Positions 1 through 9,348 of a DNA stretch of 64,000 bases are shown piece by piece. How positions within the stretch are numbered: position 1 is the stretch's first letter; each line of letters begins with the position of its first letter. Source of the DNA: Planctomycetaceae bacterium (GTDB lineage Bacteria > Planctomycetota > Phycisphaerae > SM23-33); NCBI GenBank assembly GCA_021371965.1, contig JAJFVE010000106.1, positions 28,754 through 92,753 on the forward strand, given 5' to 3'. Below the pieces are notes generated by a model. It worked only from the letters and a program-made list of their open reading frames with translations, did no database searches and had not been told where the DNA came from. The translations under genes were made by a program, and so were the position numbers.

Positions 1-2
1 TC

Positions 3-668
3 AACGAGTTCCACAGCGTCTGCCAGGAGACCGGCGACGTTGGCGTGATCTACACGGGGCGCGATTGGACGGTGCGGGGCAACGTCATCCGCCACAATTT
101 CATTCACGACGTGACCGGCCCGGGCGTTCTGGGCGCCAGCGGCGTCTACCTTGACGACTGCGCCAGCGGCACGATCGTCTACGGCAATGTGCTGTACAAG
201 GTGCAGCGCGGGCTGCTCATCGGCGGCGGGCGCGACAATGTTGTCGAGAACAACCTGATCGTGGATTGCCCTCGGTCGATTTCGTTCGACGACCGCGGCC
301 TGGGGTGGATGAAACACCACGTCAGCGGCATCATGACCCAGCGCCTGGGCGCGATGCCGTACCAGACCCCGCCCTGGTCTACGAAATATCCTCAATTGCT
401 CAAGCTGGCGGCCGACGAGCCCGGCGCCCCCAAGGGCAACGTGCTGCGGCACAACGTGATCGCCCACAGCCCGAAGATGGAACTGGCGGCCGCCGTCACC
501 CGATACGGCACGGTGAAGGACAACCTGACGACCGACGCCTCGCCCGAGTTCGTCAACGCGCAGAAACTTGACCTGCGCCTCAAGCCCACCGCCGTGCTTT
601 TCAAGAAGCTGCCGGCCTTCAAGGCGATTCCCTTCGAGCAGATCGGCCCGCACAAACAGGACCACTAG
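3..668 (+). CDS. Right-handed parallel beta-helix protein (5' end outside window)
   Basis: The reading frame is already open at the left edge (first complete codon at base 3), so this is the C-terminal 221 residues of a longer protein. The text is full of short N-rich turns such as GNVIRHNFIHD, YGNVLYKV and ENNLIVD spaced about 20-25 residues apart, the pattern of pectate-lyase-like parallel beta-helix repeats. Such proteins are usually secreted polysaccharide lyases or glycan-binding proteins. The catalytic part and any signal peptide lie upstream and cannot be judged. A GTG at base 45 could be mistaken for the start, but repeat-like sequence continues upstream of it. It heads a same-strand run of carbohydrate-related genes, which fits polysaccharide breakdown. 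The exact substrate is unknown. Confidence 0.75.
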   Translation, partial: NEFHSVCQETGDVGVIYTGRDWTVRGNVIRHNFIHDVTGPGVLGASGVYLDDCASGTIVYGNVLYKVQRGLLIGGGRDNVVENNLIVDCPRSISFDDRGLGWMKHHVSGIMTQRLGAMPYQTPPWSTKYPQLLKLAADEPGAPKGNVLRHNVIAHSPKMELAAAVTRYGTVKDNLTTDASPEFVNAQKLDLRLKPTAVLFKKLPAFKAIPFEQIGPHKQDH

Positions 669-850
669 CGGCGGGGCTCTTGTCCGGCGAAGCTCAAAGA
701 GCGGAGATGGATGCCCCGCGCGTCTTCTCCCTGGCAGCCGGCACCTTGAGCAACCACGTCGAGCAAGCTCGACCGCTAATGCGCTTTCGCCGGACGCTCA
801 ACGCTGCCAATCGGTTAATATCTCTAATGAGCCGTTTTCTGGAGACCACC

Positions 851-3800
851 ATGCGATCTGTAATTTGGGCGACAGTGGCAGTCATGATGACCGGTCCTGC
901 ATGGGCGGAGGACTGGTCCACCTATCGCCACGACGCCCAGCGGTCGGGCTTCAGCAATGACAAGGTGCAGATGCCGCTGTCGGAGCATTGGGTGTTCACG
1001 TCGGCCTTGGCGCCGGCGCCGGCGTGGTCGGACCCGCCGGCAGAGGTTGTCGAAGGCTCGCTCGAGCGCCCGCGGATGCGGTTTGACGACGCCTTTCACG
1101 CGGTCGCGGCCGGGGGCAAGGTCTTCTTCGGCTCATCGAGCGAGAACAAGGTCTACGCTCTCGACGCTGTCAGCGGCAAGATCGCCTGGCAGTTCTACAC
1201 CGATGGCCCGGTGCGGATGGCCCCCACGGTCGCCGGCGGCAAGGTCTACGCCGGCAGCGACGACGGCTATGTGTACTGCCTCGACGCTGCCGATGGCAAA
1301 CTGGTCTGGAAGTTCCGCGCCGCCCCCGAAGACCAGGCCGTCATCGGCGCGGGCAAGGTCATGTCGCTCTGGCCGGTGCGCACGGGCGTGGTTGTCGAGG
1401 GCGGCGTCGCGTACTTCGGCGCGGGCATATTCCCGGCCGAGGGCGCGTTCGTATTCGCCGTTGACGCCGCCACCGGCAAACAGCTCTGGGTGAACAATTC
1501 CTTCACTGACGGCGGCCAGGCCAACCGCTCGCCACAGGGGTACTTGCTGGCTTCGGCGGACCGGTTGATCCTGCCGACGGGACGCACCATGCCGATGGTC
1601 TTCGACCGCGGCGGCGGGACGCTGCTCTTTCAGCCGGTGGTCTGGCGCGTCAACGGAATGGCCGGCGGCACGTTCAACGTGCTCGACGGCGGCACGGTCA
1701 TCACCGCGACCGAGCAGGTCTGGGCATGGAATCTGCGCGACGGCAAAGATGCCTACGGCGAAGGCCGCCAGCAGCGCGTCCCGGGGCAGGGCTCGCGGGC
1801 GCTTGCCGTGGGCAAGGACACGTTCTTCGCTCTTAATGGAATGGAAGCTTTCGCGACCGACCGCGCCCGCTGGCCGCAGGCGGTGCGCCTGCCGGCGACC
1901 TACGACATCTACCAGCAGGGACTGGCTGATCTGCCCCGTCAGATCGAGCAGGCCCGCAAGGGCAAGAAGGGCGATGTCGCCAAGCTTGAGAAGCAGCGGG
2001 TCGAGTTCACGACCGCACTGGGCAAGGTCAAGAGCGACTTCGACCAACTGACGCTGTGGCATTTCCCCTGTAAATACGACGACGCGATTATCGCCACGCC
2101 GGATTGTGCCTTCATCGGCGGGCAGGACGAAGTGATCGCCGTGTCCGCTGCTGACGGCAAGAAAGTCTGGTCGGCGAAAGTGAACGGGCGAGCGCGGGGA
2201 CTGGCGGTCGCCGGCGGGCGGTTGTACGTGAGCACCGACAAGGGGAGCGTGCACTGCTTTGCAAGCGGGGCGGGCGACAAGTCGCCGGCGGCGCAGGTTC
2301 CGGCGGGGGGTGAGAACGCGTCACAGCAAGCGGTATCGCAGCTCATCACTGACGGGGCGCCCACTCGCGGTTTCGCACTGGTTGCAGGGGTCAGCGCCGA
2401 GTTCGCCACTGCCTTGGCGAAGGGTACGGAGCTGACCATCTACATGGTTGTAGCGGATGAGAAGTCCGCCGCCGAAGCGCGAACGGCCTTGACCGGCGCG
2501 GGACTGTACGGGCGCGTGCTCGTGCGAGTCGCGGCGCCGGCGCAGGTTCCCATGCCCGACTACTTCGCGAACCTGATTGTGGCGGGCGATGCGGCAGCGC
2601 TGTCGGGTACAGAACTCCTGCGCACGCTCAAACCCTGCGGCGGGCGGGCGTATGTTAGCGGCGGCGACTTGCTGGCGCAGACGAAGTTGAAAGTCGAGAA
2701 GGTCGGATCGTACGACCGCGTCATTCGCGGCGAGCTGAGCGGCGCGGGGGCGTGGTCGGCTCAGTATGGCAACATGGCCAACACCGCCTGCAGCGGCGAC
2801 GACCTGGTGCGCGGACCCATGAGCGTGCTGTGGTTCGGCCAGCCCGGACCGGCGCAGGTGCCCAACCGCCACGAGTTCGCGGCCTCGCCGCTGAGCGTGG
2901 GCGGGCGGCTGCTGGTGCCCGGGCCGGACTCGCTGGCGGCGTACGACGTCTACAACGGCCTGTTCCTGTGGTCGGTGAAGATCGCGAACTTCCCGCGGCA
3001 CCCGCTCATCGACGGGATCCCGGGCGGGTATGTCGCTGACGCGGATAACATCTTTATCGCCCAAGGCGCCACGTGCATGCGCCTGGATGCAGCGACGGGC
3101 AAGACGCTGGCGACCTTCACGCTGCCCGCCGGAGGCCCTGCCCCCAAGGCCGGCAGCGACAGCGTCTGGGGATATGTCGGTTGCAGCGGCGGGCTGCTCT
3201 ACGGGACGCGCGGGACGTTGCGCGAGGCGGACATGCTCTTTGCCTACGACATCGCCGCCGGCAAGCTCAAGTGGCAGCGGCCGTTGGGACGGGCAAATCC
3301 CGACAACGTCTGCATCGCCGAGGGCAAGCTGTTCTTTGTCGACCGTGAAGTGACAGCCGATGAAATCGCCCAGGCCGGCAAAGGCGTGACGCACACGCCC
3401 GAGCTGGACCGCCGCGGCGGCACCGCCGCAGATGTGCGGCGCGTCGTCGCCCTCGACGCCATCAGCGGTAAAGAGCTCTGGACGAGCCCGCAGTATCTTT
3501 CGGACACCGTCAGCGTCGGCAAGCACAACGTGCGCGGACGGCCGCTGGGCGTCTTCGGCACCGTCGTCGGCGGCGACCTGATCGTCGAGGCCGGCAGCGG
3601 CGTGGTTCTGCTGTGCGGTCAGCCGTGGAATGGGCACTTTTGGACGCAGTTCGTCCGCGGCGAGTTCGACCGCCGCAGCCTCATCGCGCTGTCGGCGTCC
3701 GACGGCAAGAGGCTCTGGTCCGCCCGCGCGGGGTACCGCAGCCGCCCGCTGATCGTCGGCGAGATGGTGATCGCCGAGCCCTGGGCGCGCGAACTCAAGA

Positions 3801-4684
3801 CTGGCAAGCAGATCATGCGTAAGCACCCGGTCACGGGTGTCGAGGCGCCCTGGCAGTTCTGCCGCCCCGGCCACCACTGCGGGGCGGTCTCGGCGGCAAA
3901 CCACATGCTGACGTTCCGCTCGGGCAGCATCGCCCTGTACGACATGGAGGCCGATTTCGGCACGGCCCACTTCGGCGGCCAGCGTGCGGGGTGCTGGATC
4001 AACATGGTCTCCGGCGGCGGCGTGGTGGCGATTCCCGAAGGCAGCAACGGATGCGCCTGCCCCTACGGCGTGCAGACGACGGTCGTGCTCAAGCCCGCCG
4101 CCACACAGCGGCTGTGGGGCATCTACTCGGCAGAAGGGGCGATGACGCCGGTGCAGCGCCTGGCGATCAACTTCGGCGCCCCCGGCGACCGGCGCGACAC
4201 CAAGGGCGTGCTCTGGCTGGCGTATCCGCGGCCGACGATGACGCTGATCCCGCGCATCGACTACAGCGACAAGCTGATCTTGAAGTTCGGCCTGGGCGTC
4301 AAACTGCCCCGCCGCGGCGGGCTCTTCAGTGAGAGTCCGCAGTCGTGGGCCGACAAAGGGGCGGGCGAGTCGATGATCTGCGCCTCCGGCGTGGAGGGCG
4401 TGGGCAGCATCACGGTGCCCCTGGGTGGACCGCAGCGAGCGTACACCGTGCGGCTGTACTTTGCCGAGCCCACGGACGCCACTGTCGGTCATCGCGTGTT
4501 CGACGTGATTCTTCAAGGCAAGAAAGTTCTTGCCGCGCTGGACATCGCCAAGGAAACTGGCGGCCGCCGCAAGGGACTGGTCAAAGAGTTCAAGGCGGTG
4601 CAGGCCGCCGGCGAGTTGACGATCGGCCTGGAAGCGTCGAAAGGCCAGCCGCTGCTGTGCGGCGTGGAAGTCGTGGTGGAGTAG
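851..4684 (+). CDS. Secreted PQQ-like beta-propeller protein with C-terminal malectin-like domain
   Basis: A 1277-residue exported protein. The start at 851 is chosen because GGAG lies 6 nt upstream and the first residues form a signal peptide (MRSVIWATVAVMMTGPAWA); the frame is open further upstream but has no signal sequence. From about residue 25 there are many PQQ/quinoprotein-type repeats (for example VYALDAVSGKIAWQFY, VYCLDAADGKLVWKF, VVALDAISGKELW), enough for two propellers (about 60-480 and 620-1130), separated by a non-propeller alpha/beta stretch. A short charged helical insert lies near residues 360-400. Residues about 1165-1277 (including YTVRLYFAEP and HRVFDVILQGK) resemble malectin, a carbohydrate-binding beta-sandwich. 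PQQ repeats do not prove that a cofactor is bound. A role in glycan binding or oxidation at the cell surface is inference. Confidence 0.8.
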   Translation: MRSVIWATVAVMMTGPAWAEDWSTYRHDAQRSGFSNDKVQMPLSEHWVFTSALAPAPAWSDPPAEVVEGSLERPRMRFDDAFHAVAAGGKVFFGSSSENKVYALDAVSGKIAWQFYTDGPVRMAPTVAGGKVYAGSDDGYVYCLDAADGKLVWKFRAAPEDQAVIGAGKVMSLWPVRTGVVVEGGVAYFGAGIFPAEGAFVFAVDAATGKQLWVNNSFTDGGQANRSPQGYLLASADRLILPTGRTMPMVFDRGGGTLLFQPVVWRVNGMAGGTFNVLDGGTVITATEQVWAWNLRDGKDAYGEGRQQRVPGQGSRALAVGKDTFFALNGMEAFATDRARWPQAVRLPATYDIYQQGLADLPRQIEQARKGKKGDVAKLEKQRVEFTTALGKVKSDFDQLTLWHFPCKYDDAIIATPDCAFIGGQDEVIAVSAADGKKVWSAKVNGRARGLAVAGGRLYVSTDKGSVHCFASGAGDKSPAAQVPAGGENASQQAVSQLITDGAPTRGFALVAGVSAEFATALAKGTELTIYMVVADEKSAAEARTALTGAGLYGRVLVRVAAPAQVPMPDYFANLIVAGDAAALSGTELLRTLKPCGGRAYVSGGDLLAQTKLKVEKVGSYDRVIRGELSGAGAWSAQYGNMANTACSGDDLVRGPMSVLWFGQPGPAQVPNRHEFAASPLSVGGRLLVPGPDSLAAYDVYNGLFLWSVKIANFPRHPLIDGIPGGYVADADNIFIAQGATCMRLDAATGKTLATFTLPAGGPAPKAGSDSVWGYVGCSGGLLYGTRGTLREADMLFAYDIAAGKLKWQRPLGRANPDNVCIAEGKLFFVDREVTADEIAQAGKGVTHTPELDRRGGTAADVRRVVALDAISGKELWTSPQYLSDTVSVGKHNVRGRPLGVFGTVVGGDLIVEAGSGVVLLCGQPWNGHFWTQFVRGEFDRRSLIALSASDGKRLWSARAGYRSRPLIVGEMVIAEPWARELKTGKQIMRKHPVTGVEAPWQFCRPGHHCGAVSAANHMLTFRSGSIALYDMEADFGTAHFGGQRAGCWINMVSGGGVVAIPEGSNGCACPYGVQTTVVLKPAATQRLWGIYSAEGAMTPVQRLAINFGAPGDRRDTKGVLWLAYPRPTMTLIPRIDYSDKLILKFGLGVKLPRRGGLFSESPQSWADKGAGESMICASGVEGVGSITVPLGGPQRAYTVRLYFAEPTDATVGHRVFDVILQGKKVLAALDIAKETGGRRKGLVKEFKAVQAAGELTIGLEASKGQPLLCGVEVVVE

Positions 4685-4691
4685 CAAGAGA

Positions 4692-4762
4692 AGATCCTAG
4701 ATCCTAGGTCCTCGATCCTAGGGATGGGATCCCGAGGACCGAGGATCGAGGACCTGGGATCT
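4692..4762. repeat. Family A palindromic repeat (ATCCTAGG/GTCCTCG words)
   Basis: Two 34-nt arms (4692-4725 and 4729-4762) are imperfect reverse complements made of the repeated words GATCCTAG, GTCCTCG and GATCCTCGG. The right arm runs into CTTTTT, so the RNA hairpin could act as a terminator after the PQQ gene, although the next gene starts 6 nt later. The same word pattern recurs between hisD and hisC. Confidence 0.85.
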
Positions 4763-4767
4763 TTTTC

Positions 4768-5757
4768 ATGAAAGAGCAAATGCAGCGCGTCCGCACACCG
4801 AACAAAGTCCCGCGGCTGGTTGTGGCGCCGTCGTACATCAAGGGCGCCTTCGACAGCCACGCCGTCGATTGCCCGGCGCTGTTCAGCCACAACGGGCGGC
4901 ACTACATGAGCTTCGTCGGCTGGGACAGCATCGGCTACCGCACGGGGTTGGCCGTCTCAAACGACCTGCTTAACTGGACGAAGGAAGGGCTGATTCTGGG
5001 CCGAGGTCCGGCCGGGACGCCCACTGAGTTCAACGCTGCGATGACCGGCGTGCTGCGCGACAACGCGTTGTTTGGCAGTGGGGCGGCGAAGAAGGTCGCC
5101 GGCCGCTTCGTGGGGACGTATCACGCGTATCCCCAGCCGGGCTACGAGACCGGCCCGGCGATCATCGGCCTGTGCTTCAGCGACGACCTTCGCAAGTGGG
5201 AAGTCTCGCCGCCGGTGCTGACGCCTGGCAAACCAGGCGGGTGGGACAGCGGCGGGCTGTACAAGAGTTGGCTCATGGAACATGCTGGCACGTACTACCT
5301 CTTCTATAACGCCAAGACGGACAACGGCTGGCCGTGGAAGGAACAGACGGGCGTGGCGATCTCGACCGATCTGCAGCGCTGGGAGAAATACGCCGGCAAT
5401 CCGATTCTTCCCAACGGCGGGCCCGGCTCGATCGACGAGGTCTTCGCCAGCGATCCGGTCGTGGTGCGCGACGGCGACACGTGGGTGATGTTCTTCTATA
5501 CGCTGGATTCCAAAGGCATCGCCCGCGACAGCGTGGCGTTCTCGAGCGACCTGTTGCACTGGGAAAAGTCTCACGAAGTGCTGATCGACGTCGGCGCCCC
5601 CGGCAGCATCGACAGCCGCTACGCCCACAAGCCCGGCATCGCCTCCGCTGGCGGCAAGCTCTATCACTATTATTGCGCCGTCGCCCCCGCGGCCAATCCC
5701 AACATGGGCCAGATCGAGCACGGCGAAGTCCGCGGCATCAGCGTGGCAACCAGTTGA
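4768..5757 (+). CDS. Five-bladed beta-propeller glycoside hydrolase-like protein (GH43/GH32/GH130 type)
   Basis: This 329-residue protein has the repeat pattern of five-bladed propeller glycosidases. Each blade starts with an acidic turn and aromatic strand: DCPALFSHNGRHYMSFVG, AVSNDLLNWTKEGLIL, CFSDDLRKWEVSPPVL, STDLQRWEKYAGNPIL and SDPVVVRDGDTWVMFFYT. These match the general GH43/GH32/GH68/GH130 fold, in which an N-terminal Asp and a mid-protein Asp/Glu do the chemistry, but I cannot place it in one family. No signal peptide is visible, so it is probably intracellular. The start codon follows a hairpin repeat directly and has no clear Shine-Dalgarno sequence; an ATG at 4780 is an alternative. 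The next gene starts 9 nt after the stop, so the two are probably cotranscribed. Confidence 0.75.
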   Translation: MKEQMQRVRTPNKVPRLVVAPSYIKGAFDSHAVDCPALFSHNGRHYMSFVGWDSIGYRTGLAVSNDLLNWTKEGLILGRGPAGTPTEFNAAMTGVLRDNALFGSGAAKKVAGRFVGTYHAYPQPGYETGPAIIGLCFSDDLRKWEVSPPVLTPGKPGGWDSGGLYKSWLMEHAGTYYLFYNAKTDNGWPWKEQTGVAISTDLQRWEKYAGNPILPNGGPGSIDEVFASDPVVVRDGDTWVMFFYTLDSKGIARDSVAFSSDLLHWEKSHEVLIDVGAPGSIDSRYAHKPGIASAGGKLYHYYCAVAPAANPNMGQIEHGEVRGISVATS

Positions 5758-5766
5758 GGGACATCC

Positions 5767-7839
5767 ATGTTCTGCGTCTGCCGCGGCGATAGCGATCTGG
5801 TAAGAATCCTCGACAGTTGCGGCGTGGCATTCCGCTGCGTTGCCGACCCAGCCGACGCCGTCGCCCAGGCGGCTGCCGGCGAGGGATTGCTGATTCTCGC
5901 CGACGACTACCCGCAGCGGCAGAGGGAAATCTCCGCTGACCTTCTGGATGCTGCCCGTAAAAAATCGCTCCGCCTGTACATCGAATTCCCCGCGTCGCTG
6001 CCGGGCCTGGAATGCGGCCAGTTGCGCAGCACCGAATGGGAGCGCGGCGTCGTAGCCTCTGACGCCTTTGCGCCGGATCTGGAGCGGCTGAGCATCCTGG
6101 CGATTCACGGCTGCCGCTTTGCGTCCATCGACGCCGCGTCGGTCACGCCGCATATTGTGGTGGCGCGTGTGGCCGGTTTCGACCGTGCCGTCTATGGCCT
6201 GCCCGCCACCGATAAGACGCATCCGGTTCTCTTTGAGCACGAGGGGATGCTGGTGGCTGCGACAAGACTCAGCGGATTCGTCAGCGGCCGCTTCGCCCCG
6301 GCCCCGGCGTGGCGTACGATCTGGGCGTGGATCCTTCGCTGGGCGGGGGCGGGCGAGGTCGACCTGCGATGGACGCCGACGGTGCGGCCGTCATTTGGGA
6401 AGGACGAGGCGCTGGATCTTTCAGCCCCACATGAGGCCATGACGCGAGGGGCGAACTGGTTCACCAACGCCAAGCTTTTTATCCACCCCTCCTGGGCCGA
6501 CCAGGCGGAACAGTACATGCGTGCCGCGGGCGCGGATACAGCCGCGCCGGGCCCGCGAGCCGATTGGCCTTGCGGCGATGGCCGCTGCGGCATGATCGAG
6601 GGCGCCCGATCATTCATCTATCCCGACGGCACGCAGATGTGGCGATACATGCGCCGCAACGACTGCATGGGCGAGGCGGCCGGCGCCATGGCCATGGCCG
6701 GCAAAGCCCGCGGCGACGACGCCCAGCAGACCATCGCGGCCAATTTGTGCGACCATATTTACACGCTGTCGAATCTGGCCCAGGGTCCGCGGGCCGAGCC
6801 TTCCAGCCCGTCGTATGGCCTGGTGCGCTGGCATGCCATCGACAACAACGGCATTTACTACGGCGACGACAATGCCCGCTCGATGCTCGGGACGATGCTC
6901 TCTGCCGCCGCGCTGGGGAACGACCGCTGGAATGAACCGCTGACGCGATGCCTGCTGGCGAACCTGCGCACGACAGGCCCCCAAGGCTTTCGCAGCGGCC
7001 GCCTGGATGAAGAGATGCTTCAGGAGAAGGGGTGGCGGCATTTCTGGACGACGCCGCGGACGAACTTCGCCCCGCACTACGAAAGCTGGCTGTGGGCGTG
7101 CTTCCTCTGGGCGTATGCGCGTAGCGGTTATGAGCCGTTCAGGCAGCGGGCGTGCAATGCCATCGCCATGACGATGGACGCCTACCCTTCGCAGTGGCAC
7201 TGGACCAACGGCATTCAGCAGGAGCGGGCGCGCATGCTTTTGCCGCTGGCGTGGCGCGTTCGAGTCGACGACACGCCCGAACACCGTCGCCAACTGCGAT
7301 TCATGGCCGAGCAGCTTTTGGCGTTTCAGGACTCCTGCGGCGCGATCCGGGAAGAGATCGGCTCGGCCGGGCGAGGGGACTACGGCCCGCCGGCCAGCAA
7401 CGAGGCCTACGGAACCAATGAAGCCACGCTCATCGCCGCCAACGGCGATCCCGTCTGCGACCTGCTTTACACGACCAACTTTGCGTATGTGGGGTTGCAT
7501 GAGGCCGCCGCGGCCACTGGCGATTCGTATTTCATCGAGGCAGCCCAGCGGCTGACGGATTTTCTGCTGCGCATCCAGGTTCGCAGCGAGGGGCGTCGCG
7601 AGCTTGACGGGGCATGGTTCCGCGCGTTCGACTATGGCCGCTGGGACTACTGGGCCAGCAATGCCGATCTGGGCTGGGGCGTCTGGAGCATCGAGAGCGG
7701 CTGGACGCAGGCCTGGATCGTCTCGGTGCTGGCCATGCGGGAGTTGCAGACTTCGTTCTGGGACATGACCGGCAAGATCGACCTGCGCGGCCCAACGGCC
7801 GAATACGCCGCCGCCATGCTGGGCGGCGAGGACGATTAA
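5767..7839 (+). CDS. Unknown 690-residue protein, probable alpha/alpha-toroid C-terminal domain
   Basis: I do not recognise the family. The start has GAGGGA overlapping the stop of the preceding glycosidase gene, which implies coupling. Residues 1-210 look like a glutamine-amidotransferase-like or sugar-hydrolase accessory alpha/beta domain (alternating hydrophobic strands such as GLLILADDY). Residues about 220-680 are helix-rich with many Trp/Tyr and repeated helix-hairpin text (for example YESWLWACFLWAYARSGYE and DLLYTTNFAYVGLHEAA), as in six-hairpin alpha/alpha toroids of glycosidases and epimerases. No signal peptide is seen. Flanked by a propeller glycosidase and an AGE epimerase, it probably acts on the same saccharide. 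A glycosidase or epimerase activity is inference only. Confidence 0.6.
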   Translation: MFCVCRGDSDLVRILDSCGVAFRCVADPADAVAQAAAGEGLLILADDYPQRQREISADLLDAARKKSLRLYIEFPASLPGLECGQLRSTEWERGVVASDAFAPDLERLSILAIHGCRFASIDAASVTPHIVVARVAGFDRAVYGLPATDKTHPVLFEHEGMLVAATRLSGFVSGRFAPAPAWRTIWAWILRWAGAGEVDLRWTPTVRPSFGKDEALDLSAPHEAMTRGANWFTNAKLFIHPSWADQAEQYMRAAGADTAAPGPRADWPCGDGRCGMIEGARSFIYPDGTQMWRYMRRNDCMGEAAGAMAMAGKARGDDAQQTIAANLCDHIYTLSNLAQGPRAEPSSPSYGLVRWHAIDNNGIYYGDDNARSMLGTMLSAAALGNDRWNEPLTRCLLANLRTTGPQGFRSGRLDEEMLQEKGWRHFWTTPRTNFAPHYESWLWACFLWAYARSGYEPFRQRACNAIAMTMDAYPSQWHWTNGIQQERARMLLPLAWRVRVDDTPEHRRQLRFMAEQLLAFQDSCGAIREEIGSAGRGDYGPPASNEAYGTNEATLIAANGDPVCDLLYTTNFAYVGLHEAAAATGDSYFIEAAQRLTDFLLRIQVRSEGRRELDGAWFRAFDYGRWDYWASNADLGWGVWSIESGWTQAWIVSVLAMRELQTSFWDMTGKIDLRGPTAEYAAAMLGGEDD

Positions 7840-7842
7840 TTG

Positions 7843-7923
7843 AGCCGCTGAGGTCGCTGAGGACGCTGAGGTCTTAAGAAGATGGAAACGTCTTCCTCTG
7901 CGTCCTCAGCGACCTCAGCGGCT
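7843..7923. repeat. Family B palindrome with perfect 23-bp arms
   Basis: The arms at 7843-7865 and 7901-7923 are exact 23-nt reverse complements built on GCTGAGGTCGCTGAGGACG, with a 35-nt loop. The element lies between the 690-residue gene and the epimerase gene. A single arm of the same family, differing at one position over about 30 nt, occurs at 59068, over 50 kb away. It may also fold as an RNA hairpin that attenuates or protects the operon mRNA. Confidence 0.9.
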
Positions 7924-7949
7924 ATTTATAATTCTCAGAAAGGACGATT

Positions 7950-9122
7950 ATGAAGGCGAAATACACGGAACTGGCCAGGCAGTATCGCACGACGCTGCTG
8001 GATGACGTGATCCCGTTCTGGACGACCAACTCCATCGACCGCCAGTGCGGCGGGTACTTCACATGCCTCGACCGCGATGGCAGCGTGTACGACACCGACA
8101 AGTTCATCTGGCTGCAGGCGCGGCAGGTGTGGATCTTCTCCATGCTCTACAACCGCCTCGAACGCCGGCAGGAATGGCTGGATATCGCCCGCGGCGGGGC
8201 CGACTTCCTGCGAAAGCACGGCCATGACGACGGCGGCAACTGGTACTTCTCCCTTGCCCGCGACGGCCGCCCGCTCGTGCAACCGTACAACATCTTCTCC
8301 GACTGCTTCGCCGCGATGGCCTTTGGCCAGTTCGCCCTGGCCAGCGGGGACGAAGAAGCCAAGCTCATCGCTCACAAGACCTACGAGAACATCCTGCGCC
8401 GCAAGGCCGACCCCAAGGGCAAGTACGCCAAGGCCTATCCCGGCACGCGGCCGATGATGTCGCTGGCCGTGCCGATGATCCTGAGCAACCTGTGCCTGGA
8501 GCTGGAGTGGATGCTGCCGCCGCAGTCCGTCACCGACACGGTCGAGATGTGCCTGCGCGAGGTCTTCACGCAGTTCCTGGACAAAGAGCGCAACATCCTG
8601 CTGGAGAACGTCGCCCCCGACGGTACTCGCGTGGACAGCTTTGACGGGCGGCTGATCAACCCCGGCCATGGGATCGAGGCGATGTGGTTCGTGATGGACA
8701 TCGCCGCCCGGCGGGGCGACCGAAAGCTGATCGAGCAGGCCGTCGACGTGATGCTGAGCATCCTCAAGTACGGCTGGGATGAGCAGCACGGCGGCATCTT
8801 CTACTTCATAGACAGCCACGGCCACCCGCCCGACAAGCTGGAGTGGGATCAGAAGCTCTGGTGGGTGCACCTGGAGACACTGGTGGCGCTGACGATGGGT
8901 TTCCGCCTGAGCGGCCGGGCCGATTGCTGGACGTGGTACGAGAAGGTGCACCACTGGTCCTGGCCGCGCTTCGCCGACGCCAACTACGGCGAATGGTTCG
9001 GATACCTCAATCGCCGCGGCGAAGTGCTCCTGCCGCTAAAAGGCGGCAAATGGAAGGGCTGCTTTCACGTCCCGCGTGCGATGTACATGTGCATGCGCGA
9101 GTTTGAAAAACTGGCGGAGTAA
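7950..9122 (+). CDS. AGE-family sugar 2-epimerase (N-acylglucosamine/cellobiose 2-epimerase-like)
   Basis: The 390 residues fit the N-acylglucosamine 2-epimerase family (about 390-420 residues, (alpha/alpha)6 barrel). Visible family features are the N-terminal [43 protein letters not shown], the [10 protein letters not shown] motif carrying a catalytic-site His, and the C-terminal [19 protein letters not shown] segment, where the family has its second catalytic His. These enzymes epimerise C2 of N-acyl sugars, mannose/glucose or the reducing glucose of cellobiose in the cytoplasm; the substrate cannot be read here. The start has AAAGGA about 5 nt upstream. It closes the carbohydrate gene run and is separated from the upstream gene by the Family B palindrome. 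Confidence 0.88.
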   Translation: MKAKYTELARQYRTTLLDDVIPFWTTNSIDRQCGGYFTCLDRDGSVYDTDKFIWLQARQVWIFSMLYNRLERRQEWLDIARGGADFLRKHGHDDGGNWYFSLARDGRPLVQPYNIFSDCFAAMAFGQFALASGDEEAKLIAHKTYENILRRKADPKGKYAKAYPGTRPMMSLAVPMILSNLCLELEWMLPPQSVTDTVEMCLREVFTQFLDKERNILLENVAPDGTRVDSFDGRLINPGHGIEAMWFVMDIAARRGDRKLIEQAVDVMLSILKYGWDEQHGGIFYFIDSHGHPPDKLEWDQKLWWVHLETLVALTMGFRLSGRADCWTWYEKVHHWSWPRFADANYGEWFGYLNRRGEVLLPLKGGKWKGCFHVPRAMYMCMREFEKLAE

Positions 9123-9164
9123 TCATCTCTTGCCGCCCAGAGCTCTTGAACGGTTTGTTTCGGG

Positions 9165-9286
9165 GGGGTGCCACGCATAACTCCGTTATGCGTGCCAATG
9201 TGCAGGTCCAAGACGTGGCGTTGAATGGGCAGCACACGATCTTCAATAGATCAGGGACACGCACAACAGAGTTGTGCGTGGCACCC
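9165..9286. repeat. Family D inverted repeat pair (GGTGCCACGCA..ACTC..GTTGTGCGTG)
   Basis: Two copies of a self-complementary element, at 9165-9197 and (inverted) 9251-9286, surround about 50 nt. Each copy contains GCACAACTC/GAGTTGTGC-type arms (CGCATAACTCCGTTATGCG in the first). A third copy lies at 13118-13153. This element fills most of the gap after the epimerase gene. Confidence 0.85.
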
Positions 9287-9335
9287 ATCCATCCAGACAT
9301 CCATTCTCGCCGGCGCGATTGCTGCTGGGAATTGT

Positions 9336-9341
9336 TATTAT
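9336..9341 (+). promoter_or_regulatory. -10 box TATTAT of a probable leaderless promoter
   Basis: TATTAT ends 7 nt before the ATG at 9349, the distance expected when transcription starts at or next to the start codon. No good -35 is seen at 16-18 nt. The same arrangement recurs at several other genes in the window. Confidence 0.45.
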
Positions 9342-9348
9342 GCCGGCC

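Noticed and set aside
2321..4687. Long open frame of 788 codons on the minus strand opposite the PQQ-propeller gene
   Set aside because: It is a GC-rich antisense shadow: composition is His/Arg/Gln/Ala-biased with no motif, and the plus strand has clear PQQ repeats and a malectin-like end.
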